DNA of 16,710 nt, from positions 1-16,710 of the forward strand of contig CAZVFH010000019.1 of NCBI GenBank assembly GCA_964626415.1, read 5' to 3'. The stretch is from CAZVFH01 sp964626415. GTDB taxonomy: Bacteria > Patescibacteriota > UBA1384 > XYA2-FULL-43-10 > CAINNR01. The notes below the pieces were generated by a model, which saw nothing but the letters and a program-made list of their open reading frames with translations, did not search any database and was not told the origin of the DNA. Every line of letters starts with the position of its first letter. The stretch's first letter is position 1. A program made the position numbers and the translations under genes. This document shows, piece by piece, positions 6,462 to 12,270 of the stretch.

Positions 6462-7405
6462 CATCTGAAGAACTAAAAGATCATTTTGGTGATAAAATTG
6501 AGGAAAATGTCCTTTTGCGGGATTTTACCTCTTTTGGTGTCGGCGGGGTCGCTGATTATTTTTTTCGCGCAGGGACCATAGAACAAATGGTTGATGCTAT
6601 TTCATTTTTGTCAAGACAAGAAATTCCTTATTTTGTTTTTGGTGGGGGGTACAACTTGGTTTTTTCCGATATGGGTTTTCCCGGTGTTGTGATAAAAAAC
6701 GAAGTCAAAGATATTGTTTTCTCACAAGAAAAAGCTGAAGTGATTGTTTCTTCCGGTGTTCCAATAAATCAACTTTTGGTTGAAGCCGCTTCAAGAGATC
6801 TCGGCGGCTTGGAATTTTTATTTGGAATTCCCGGAACAATAGGCGGGGCAGTTTATGGCAATGCTGGAGCGTTTGGATATTCCATTGGTGACTTTGTTAA
6901 ATCAGTAACTATAATATTGCCCGGAAACAAAGCGAGAGAAGCAAAAATTATTCGCCAAAATAAGGGTTGGCTTGAATTTGATTACAGAACTTCAAAGCTC
7001 AAAGAATTTTCAAAATCACATTTATCTGATAATAAACCGGTGATATTATCTTTGAAAATACAACTCGCAAGAAGTCGAAAAGATGTAATTCTCCACAAGA
7101 TGAAGGAAAATTTTTCGACAAAAAAAAGGACTCAGCCTCTTGACGGCAAAAATGCCGGATGTTTCTTTAAAAATCCGGGGATACAAAAAGAGGAGTCAGC
7201 CGGTTTTCTTTTGGATAAAAGTGGGGCTAAGCATTTAAAAATTGGAGACGCGATTGTCTCAAAAAAACATGCCAATTTTATTATCAATCGGAAAAATGCT
7301 ACTGCCGATGATATTCGTCGTCTTGCTGGTTTAATGAAGGACTTAGTTCGTGCAGAGTACCGAGTTAATTTAGAGGAAGAAGTTGAGTATGTGGGAAAGT
7401 GGTAG
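6455..7405 (+). CDS. murB: UDP-N-acetylenolpyruvoylglucosamine reductase, MurB
   Basis: Cytoplasmic FAD enzyme that reduces UDP-GlcNAc-enolpyruvate to UDP-MurNAc with NADPH. The 316-aa product has FTSFGVGG (24-31), the FAD-binding GGGYNLV (63-69; usually GGGSNLL), GIPGTIGGAVYGNAGAFG (124-141), DYRTSKL (176-182), NAGCFFKNP (233-241), and a C-terminal VNLEEEVEYVG (304-314) containing the likely catalytic Glu309. The residue that normally donates a proton is serine (SAGSxFKxP); here it is Cys236. The ATG overlaps murC by seven bases with GGAG five bases upstream, so it is probably coupled to murC. A repeat-rich gap follows before ftsQ. Confidence 0.95.
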   Translation: MVTSEELKDHFGDKIEENVLLRDFTSFGVGGVADYFFRAGTIEQMVDAISFLSRQEIPYFVFGGGYNLVFSDMGFPGVVIKNEVKDIVFSQEKAEVIVSSGVPINQLLVEAASRDLGGLEFLFGIPGTIGGAVYGNAGAFGYSIGDFVKSVTIILPGNKAREAKIIRQNKGWLEFDYRTSKLKEFSKSHLSDNKPVILSLKIQLARSRKDVILHKMKENFSTKKRTQPLDGKNAGCFFKNPGIQKEESAGFLLDKSGAKHLKIGDAIVSKKHANFIINRKNATADDIRRLAGLMKDLVRAEYRVNLEEEVEYVGKW

Positions 7406-7433
7406 TGTCCACTAATGGATGACGAATGTTTCT

Positions 7434-7482
7434 AATGACTAATAACGAATAGGAATTTATTTGACATTCGTCATTAGTTATT
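7434..7482 (+). repeat. Imperfect inverted repeat after murB
   Basis: AATGACTAATAACGAAT (7434-7450) faces ATTCGTCATTAGTTATT (7466-7482): 15 Watson-Crick pairs, one wobble and one mismatch around a 15-base loop. There is no T-run afterwards, so it is not a standard terminator. From memory, near-identical ATTCGTCATTAGTTATTCG strings recur in Patescibacteria intergenic regions. Confidence 0.75.
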
Positions 7483-7493
7483 CGGATATTCGC

Positions 7494-7536
7494 CCGCCTG
7501 CGACTCGACTGAGCTCGCCGAAGTCTGGCGAGGCAG
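7494..7536 (+). repeat. GC-rich composite palindromic element before ftsQ
   Basis: An outer CCGCCTG / GGCAGG type pairing encloses GACTCGACTGAG and CTCGCCGAAGTC, whose ends GACT / AGTC also pair. The block is strikingly GC-rich in an AT-rich gap and belongs to the same general class as the murD and murD-ftsW palindromes. The exact borders are uncertain. Confidence 0.6.
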
Positions 7537-7584
7537 GTCATTCATTCTTGAAAAGTCGCTGAATTTTGTTAACTTAATAGAACT

Positions 7585-8394
7585 ATGAGGGAAAAAAATT
7601 GGCAAAAATATCAGAGAAGCGAAAAGCGTGTTTCTGGTCGCACGCCGGTTTTTGTATCAGAAAAAGTCAAATATGGTATTAACCCAATAATAAATTTGCC
7701 GCTAAAATTTTGGGGTAATATTTTTTTGCTATTGATTGTATTATTCATAATTTGGTCATTTTTTTATTCTTCATTTTTCAATGTAAAAGAAGTTTTTGTT
7801 GAGGGAAATTTATTATCACAGAAAGAAGAGATTATTAATCATGCTCCGTTAGGGAAAAATATTTTCAGATTCGATATTTTAGAGGTAAAAAATTCTATTA
7901 AAAAAGCATCGCCAATAATTTCTGATGTTGAAATATACCGTGGAATTCCAAATGCACTGAAAATTGTTGTTTTGGAAAAAAAGCCGAGTATTGTTTGGCA
8001 GTCACAAAACAAGTTTTATTTAGTTGATGAAACCGGCGAAGTGGTAAAAGAGATTGGCCAAAGTGATTTTTCTGAGATAATTCACATTACGGACCAAAAG
8101 AATATTGAAACAAAAATCGGTCAAAAAATTCTTTCAAAAGAGTTTGTTGCTTTTGCAAACATAGTTAATGAAAAATTTTTTACTACAACAAATATCAAAA
8201 TTTCCGGTTGGCAAGTTCCGGAAACAACTTTTGACTTGTATGTTTACACCGAGGCTGGTTTTTATGTTAAATTTGATACAACCAGACCCGCAGAAACGCA
8301 ACTGGAAAATTTGCAAAAAATTTTAGTTGCTTATCGTGCCAACATTCGTGAATATGTCGATGTCCGAATAAACGGCTGGGCGTATTATAAGTAA
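7585..8394 (+). CDS. ftsQ: Cell division protein FtsQ/DivIB
   Basis: Bitopic divisome scaffold protein, linking early and late division proteins outside the membrane. The 269-aa product has a basic cytoplasmic tail (1-40), one transmembrane helix at about 42-61, a POTRA domain (64-136: FFNVKEVFVEGNLLSQKEEI, then GIPNALKIVVLEKKPSIVW), the family-typical YLVDETGEV (145-153), and a C-terminal YVDVRINGWAYYK resembling the FtsQ beta-strand that precedes the C-tail. Its place after murB in a dcw cluster supports the call, although ftsA and ftsZ do not follow. No Shine-Dalgarno precedes the ATG, and the N-terminal Met at 7585 gives a normal tail length. Confidence 0.9.
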   Translation: MREKNWQKYQRSEKRVSGRTPVFVSEKVKYGINPIINLPLKFWGNIFLLLIVLFIIWSFFYSSFFNVKEVFVEGNLLSQKEEIINHAPLGKNIFRFDILEVKNSIKKASPIISDVEIYRGIPNALKIVVLEKKPSIVWQSQNKFYLVDETGEVVKEIGQSDFSEIIHITDQKNIETKIGQKILSKEFVAFANIVNEKFFTTTNIKISGWQVPETTFDLYVYTEAGFYVKFDTTRPAETQLENLQKILVAYRANIREYVDVRINGWAYYK

Positions 8395-8404
8395 ATTCAA
8401 AATT

Positions 8405-8424
8405 CCTGCCTGCCGGCAGGCAGG
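8405..8424 (+). repeat. Perfect 20-bp GC palindrome between ftsQ and recJ
   Basis: CCTGCCTGCCGGCAGGCAGG is fully self-complementary. The flanks also pair loosely (ATTCAAAATT before, AATTTTCAAT after, one mismatch), making a longer hairpin ending in AT-rich arms. It is related to 1778-1798. No T-run follows directly, so a terminator role is not supported. Confidence 0.85.
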
Positions 8425-8464
8425 TAAAATTTTCAATTTAAAATAAATTTAAAAATCAAAAATT

Positions 8465-8470
8465 TATAAT
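8465..8470 (+). promoter_or_regulatory. Candidate -10 box for recJ-radA
   Basis: A consensus TATAAT lies 13 bases before the recJ ATG, so a transcript would have a very short leader or be nearly leaderless. This fits the missing Shine-Dalgarno of recJ. No -35 is recognisable at 16-18 bases, and a chance match in AT-rich DNA is quite possible. Confidence 0.3.
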
Positions 8471-8483
8471 CGCAAAAAAAATA

Positions 8484-10172
8484 ATGAATAAGATCTGGCA
8501 GGTTCGGGATAAAAAGTATAATGATGTAATAAAACAGCTACTTTATAATCGGGGAATTTCGGTTGATAATAAATCAGTCGGTGATTTTTTGGATCCTGAT
8601 TTTGATAGAGATTTTCATGATCCGGAACTTTTGCCGGATTTTGGGGTCGCGATTAAAAGAATTTGTCAAGCAATTAAAAGTAAAGAAAAAATTGGAATTT
8701 TTGCTGATTATGACGCCGATGGAATCCCTGGTGCCGCGCTACTCTACAAAACTTTGAAAGTTTTGGGCTGCCAACCAGTAGTGTATATTCCAACTCGCTC
8801 CGGCGGATACGGATTTAACAAATCCGGAATTGACTATTTAATTTCTGCCGGTGGTAAATTAATTATTAGTGTTGATTTGGGGATTCGAGAGTTTGAACTT
8901 TCAGAATATATCAAGAAAAAAGGTTGTGACTTAATTATTACCGATCATCACGAACCGGCAGAGAATCCGCCAGCTGGCGGACCAAAAGCACTTGCAGTTA
9001 TAAATTCGAAAACTAAATTTTCAAAATACCCGTTTCGTGAACTTTGCGGAGCCGGCGTGGTCTTTAAAATTGTTCAAGGACTTTCGAAATATTATCCAAA
9101 AATTATTGACGAAAGATTTTTGAAATGGAATCTTGATTTGGTTGCAATTTCGACAATTTCCGATGTCGTGCCGTTAATCGATGAGAATCGAATTATCGCA
9201 AAATTTGGCCTCAAAGTTCTCAGAAAAACTAAAAATATTGGGTTGCAAAAATTGTATAGTCAGGCAAAAATCTTGGCGGAAAAAATTGACGCGTATACCG
9301 TTGGGTTTCAAATTGGTCCACGAATAAACGCGCCGGGAAGAATCGATCATGCCACTGGATCATTTGAAATTTTAATCACTGATGATAAAAAAGTAGCGGA
9401 AAACTTGGCGACTCATCTTGACGAGCAAAATCAAATACGGCAGGATCAGATGGAAAAGATTTTTTCAGAAGCTGTCAAAGAAATCGAAAAAAATGATTTA
9501 ATAAAAAATAAAATAATTATTCTTTTCAACAAACATTGGCAAAAGGGAGTCATCGGTCCGGTCGCCAACCGAATTGTTGAAAAGTATATGCGGCCAACAA
9601 TTTTATTTACTTCCGAAAAGTCCGATCTTTCCGGCAGCGCCAGAAGTATATCCGGTTTTAATATCATCGAGGCGCTTGAAAATTGCAAAAAATATTTAAC
9701 AAGTTTTGGGGGACACACTGGCGCTGCCGGAGTTCATTTAAAAGAAAAAAATTTTCAAAAATTTTCTGAAAATATCATTAGCTTCGCAAACAAAAATATC
9801 TCTGATGAGTTACTTTTAGCAAAAATAATGATCGATCTAGTTCTTGATCCAAAAAGAATCTCAATTGGGCAATTTAAGAATTTGGAAAAATTAGAACCAT
9901 TTGGGATTGGAAATCCAAGGCCGGTTTTTTTAACAGAAAACTTAGAGTTGATTTCTCACCGAACTGTCGGCAAGGAAAATAAACATTTACAACTTAGATT
10001 TAAATATGGCAAAAGTTGGTTAAAAGGAGTAATATTTAATCATGATCTTGATTTACAATTAATAACTATCGGCAATCGATATGATGTGGTATATGTTCCG
10101 AAAGTGAACTTCTGGAATGGCGCACATTATATCGATTTACAAATAATTGATATTAAAAAACATGAAAAGTAA
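8484..10172 (+). CDS. recJ: Single-stranded-DNA-specific exonuclease RecJ
   Basis: 5'-3' single-strand exonuclease of the DHH family acting in recombination and mismatch or base-excision repair. The 562-aa product is close to the usual RecJ length. It carries the DHH metal-binding motifs FADYDADG (73-80), SVDLGI (129-134) and ITDHHEP (152-158), then ISTISDVVPL (222-231), GPRINAPGR (278-286), the DHHA1 region with WQKGVIGPVANR (352-363), and GGHTGAAG (409-416), followed by an OB-like C-terminal domain with LEPFGIGNPRPVF. All catalytic aspartates and histidines expected are visible. No Shine-Dalgarno is seen. The 3' end overlaps radA by 11 bases, so the two are probably co-translated. Confidence 0.95.
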   Translation: MNKIWQVRDKKYNDVIKQLLYNRGISVDNKSVGDFLDPDFDRDFHDPELLPDFGVAIKRICQAIKSKEKIGIFADYDADGIPGAALLYKTLKVLGCQPVVYIPTRSGGYGFNKSGIDYLISAGGKLIISVDLGIREFELSEYIKKKGCDLIITDHHEPAENPPAGGPKALAVINSKTKFSKYPFRELCGAGVVFKIVQGLSKYYPKIIDERFLKWNLDLVAISTISDVVPLIDENRIIAKFGLKVLRKTKNIGLQKLYSQAKILAEKIDAYTVGFQIGPRINAPGRIDHATGSFEILITDDKKVAENLATHLDEQNQIRQDQMEKIFSEAVKEIEKNDLIKNKIIILFNKHWQKGVIGPVANRIVEKYMRPTILFTSEKSDLSGSARSISGFNIIEALENCKKYLTSFGGHTGAAGVHLKEKNFQKFSENIISFANKNISDELLLAKIMIDLVLDPKRISIGQFKNLEKLEPFGIGNPRPVFLTENLELISHRTVGKENKHLQLRFKYGKSWLKGVIFNHDLDLQLITIGNRYDVVYVPKVNFWNGAHYIDLQIIDIKKHEK

Positions 10173-11454
10173 GTCGGAAAAAATATTATTTTTTTGCCAG
10201 AATTGTGGCAATGAATTTTCAACTTGGAGCGGAAAGTGTTCTTCCTGTGGTGAATGGAATTCGATAAAAGAGATGAAGGAATCGCAAGTTTTGACTGATT
10301 CTCTGGCGGAAAAAATCTCACCAAAAAAACTCTCCGATTTATTATTGTCAAAAAAGGTCAGAATTGAAACCGGATACTCAGAAATTGATCGAGTTTTTGG
10401 TGGTGGCATTGTTTCGGGATCAGTTGTTTTATTTGGTGGCGAGCCGGGGATTGGAAAGTCAACATTACTTTTACAAATTGCCGGAAAATTAGAAGATAGT
10501 TTATATTTATCCGGTGAAGAGTCAGCTGAGCAAATAAAAATCCGCGCCGACCGATTGAAAATTTCCAGTGAAAAAATTAATTTTTCTGCGATTTCCGACA
10601 TTTCAAATATCGAGCAAATGATAGAAGAGATTTCTCCGGGAGTGGTCATTATTGACTCAATCCAAACAGTATATGTTAATTCAACATCAGGAACTGCCGG
10701 AAGCCAAAATCAAGTCAGAGAGTGCGGAATTTTGTTGCAGCGTTTGGCAAAAAAACACTCGGTGGCAATTATCATTATAGGTCATGTTACAAAAGAGGGA
10801 ATCGTCGCCGGGCCGCGAATTTTGGAACATTTGGTTGATGTTGTGGTATATATCGAGGGCGACAGAAATCACGAGGCAAGAATTGTTCGGGCGGTAAAAA
10901 ATCGTTTTGGCGCAACTGATGAAATTGCCGTTTTGACGATGAGTGAATTCGGGCTAACGGAAGTAAAAAATCCAAGCGCAATTTTTTTGTCAGAGAGCAA
11001 AAATGTCGCTGGTAGTGCAACAGCGGTTTTACTTGAAGGATCGCGTCCGCTATTAGTTGAAATTCAAGCGCTTGTAACGCCAACTGTTTTTGGCTATCCG
11101 CGTCGGACGACTTCGGGTTTTGACCTAAATCGTTTGAATATTTTAATCGGGGTTTTAACCAAACGCGCCGGACTTTCACTTGGAAATCAAGACATTTATC
11201 TTTCCGTCGTCGGTGGAATTAGCACCTCGGAGCCAGCAGCCGATTTGGCGGTTTGTTTGGCAATTGCATCATCATTTAAAAATAAATCACTAAAAGAAAA
11301 AATTGCTTTTTTTGGTGAAGTTGGATTAACCGGCGAAATTCGCAAAGTCGCAGGAAGCGACAAACGAAAAAAAGAAGCCGAAAATTTGGGTTATTTTGTT
11401 AATTTAAACTACAAAAATATCAGTGAAATAATTAAAAAATATTTAGAATTTTAA
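10162..11454 (+). CDS. radA: DNA repair protein RadA (Sms)
   Basis: RecA-like branch-migration ATPase that helps process recombination intermediates. The 430-aa product has an N-terminal zinc finger (Cys12, 15, 26, 29: CxxC-x10-CxxC), Walker A GEPGIGKST (93-101), Walker B VVIID (161-165), the RadA-specific KNRFG (246-250), and a C-terminal Lon-like domain beginning near 290 (EIQALVTPT, 300-308, then GGISTSEPAADLAV, 351-364). The ATG at 10162 is preferred to a TTG five codons upstream because the zinc finger then begins at the usual distance from the N-terminus. It overlaps the end of recJ by 11 bases. No strong terminator follows; a perfect palindrome lies 40 bases downstream. Confidence 0.95.
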   Translation: MKSKSEKILFFCQNCGNEFSTWSGKCSSCGEWNSIKEMKESQVLTDSLAEKISPKKLSDLLLSKKVRIETGYSEIDRVFGGGIVSGSVVLFGGEPGIGKSTLLLQIAGKLEDSLYLSGEESAEQIKIRADRLKISSEKINFSAISDISNIEQMIEEISPGVVIIDSIQTVYVNSTSGTAGSQNQVRECGILLQRLAKKHSVAIIIIGHVTKEGIVAGPRILEHLVDVVVYIEGDRNHEARIVRAVKNRFGATDEIAVLTMSEFGLTEVKNPSAIFLSESKNVAGSATAVLLEGSRPLLVEIQALVTPTVFGYPRRTTSGFDLNRLNILIGVLTKRAGLSLGNQDIYLSVVGGISTSEPAADLAVCLAIASSFKNKSLKEKIAFFGEVGLTGEIRKVAGSDKRKKEAENLGYFVNLNYKNISEIIKKYLEF

Positions 11455-11494
11455 TTTTTCATCTACAAATATTTAATTTTTCTTTCCATTATTT

Positions 11495-11536
11495 TCGCAA
11501 TCAGATTTTGACCAATCGGTCAAAATCTGATTGCGA
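11495..11536. repeat. Perfect 19-bp inverted repeat after radA
   Basis: The left arm (11495-11513, starting TCGCAATCAGATTTTG) and the right arm (11518-11536, ending CAAAATCTGATTGCGA) pair at all 19 positions around the 4-base loop AATC. On neither strand does a T-run follow immediately, so it is not a classical terminator, though it may end transcription or protect the radA mRNA 3' end. It could also be a binding site or a mobile repeat. Confidence 0.85.
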
Positions 11537-11624
11537 CGAGTTACAAAGTTTTTAGAATTGTTATTTCTGTAAATGATAATTTAATACTTTGGTTGAAATT
11601 GTTTTAGAAAAAACTTTCCAGCCC

Positions 11625-11656
11625 TTGACTACTACTACTACTACTACAATTAAAAT
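11625..11656 (+). promoter_or_regulatory. Candidate promoter with an ACT repeat in its spacer
   Basis: TTGACT (11625-11630) is a good -35 and TAAAAT (11651-11656) a plausible -10, but they are 20 bases apart, three more than optimal. The spacer is filled by the ACT trinucleotide repeat. The next feature downstream is a strong ribosome site. Alternative -10 candidates lie at 11662-11670 (TAGTAT, TATATT), without a matching -35. Confidence 0.45.
11628..11647 (+). repeat. ACT trinucleotide tandem repeat (6.7 units)
   Basis: Six complete ACT units plus AC, uninterrupted, overlapping the end of the -35 box. TACTAC at 11642-11647 can also pair with GTAGTA at 11661-11666. It is the only microsatellite of this kind seen in the window. 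Confidence 0.95.
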
Positions 11657-11691
11657 AGAAGTAGTATATTTTTAAATTTGTAGGAGGAAAT

Positions 11692-12144
11692 ATGGGTGAA
11701 GGAAAAGATGGTCACGAGCCGAGTGAAGGAGAACAAAAAATAATTGATAATTGGATGCCGGAAGGAAGTGTGATGGGAGAAGCAAGTAAAAATCGCGAAG
11801 AATGGCATAAACGTTTGGAGATAAAGGACACGGCAGTCATTAAAGAGATTGGTGAACTTTCTCATCATATTGTGAAGGAAAAAGGTTTCGAGACTATTTT
11901 CGGTAAAGTTAAAGGTCATAGTTACTCTCTTGATAAAATAGAGCTTGATGACGGTGTGATCAGATATTTTGGGAACATTGATGGGAATCCACTTTCCGAT
12001 AGATACGCTACAATATTGTTTAGAGTTTTTTCTAGGGTACTTATTGGTATTGATAGCGATACGGAATTTTTGTCTAAATCAGCCAAAAAAGAACAAGAAC
12101 AAAGAGAAAGAGAAATCATAGATGATTTGCTTGGAGAGAAATAA
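11692..12144 (+). CDS. Hypothetical protein, 150 aa
   Basis: I do not recognise this protein. It is soluble, with no signal peptide or membrane segment, and strongly charged at both ends: an acidic, Gly-rich N-terminus (GEGKDGHEPSEGEQ) and a Lys/Glu/Arg-rich C-terminal helix (about 127-148) that could form a coiled coil. The middle (about 80-120) looks like a small alpha/beta fold, with SLDKIELDDGVIRYFGNI followed by the more hydrophobic YATILFRVFSRVLIGI. It has one of the best Shine-Dalgarno sites in the window, AGGAGG (11682-11687) four bases before the ATG, suggesting efficient translation. It stands alone, with its own apparent promoter, and ends at a strong bidirectional terminator. Confidence 0.85.
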   Translation: MGEGKDGHEPSEGEQKIIDNWMPEGSVMGEASKNREEWHKRLEIKDTAVIKEIGELSHHIVKEKGFETIFGKVKGHSYSLDKIELDDGVIRYFGNIDGNPLSDRYATILFRVFSRVLIGIDSDTEFLSKSAKKEQEQREREIIDDLLGEK

Positions 12145-12173
12145 AAAGTATTTTTTGTTCCGGTCTTTGAAAT

Positions 12174-12202
12174 AAAAATCCGCAATGGAATTGCGGATTT
12201 TT
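12174..12202. terminator. Bidirectional intrinsic terminator
   Basis: AAAAATCCGCAAT (12174-12186) pairs perfectly with ATTGCGGATTTTT (12190-12202), 13 pairs around the loop GGA. The GC core is flanked by As on one side and Ts on the other, so it works on both strands. It separates the convergent 150-aa gene and the penicillin-binding protein gene. Confidence 0.88.
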
Positions 12203-12223
12203 GCTAAAAAGACAACAAAAGGT

Positions 12224-12270
12224 AGATTTCTCGCCCTTCGACAAGCTCAGGGCTCGAAATGACGGAATCT
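12224..12270. repeat. Dispersed repeat with CCCTTCGACAAGCTCAGGG core
   Basis: GCCCT (12233-12237) pairs with AGGGC (12249-12253), and AGATT / AATCT pair at the outer ends. The core string is one I recall as a very common dispersed palindrome in many environmental bacterial genomes. It abuts the stop codon of the penicillin-binding protein gene. Confidence 0.6.

Noticed and set aside
7461..7490. TTGACA at 7461 as a promoter for ftsQ
   Set aside because: The hexamer belongs to a dispersed inverted repeat, and at 17-18 bases only GGATAT or GATATT is found, a poor -10 nearly 100 bases from the gene.
10137..10649. 170-aa minus-strand reading frame opposite radA
   Set aside because: It is antisense to the clear zinc finger and Walker A of radA, has low-complexity composition and lacks a recognisable start site.
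10787..11179. 130-aa minus-strand reading frame opposite radA
   Set aside because: It is a shadow of the conserved RadA Lon-like region and resembles no protein family.
11495..11536. radA palindrome as an intrinsic terminator
   Set aside because: The stem is excellent but neither strand has a T-run directly after it; kept as an inverted repeat.
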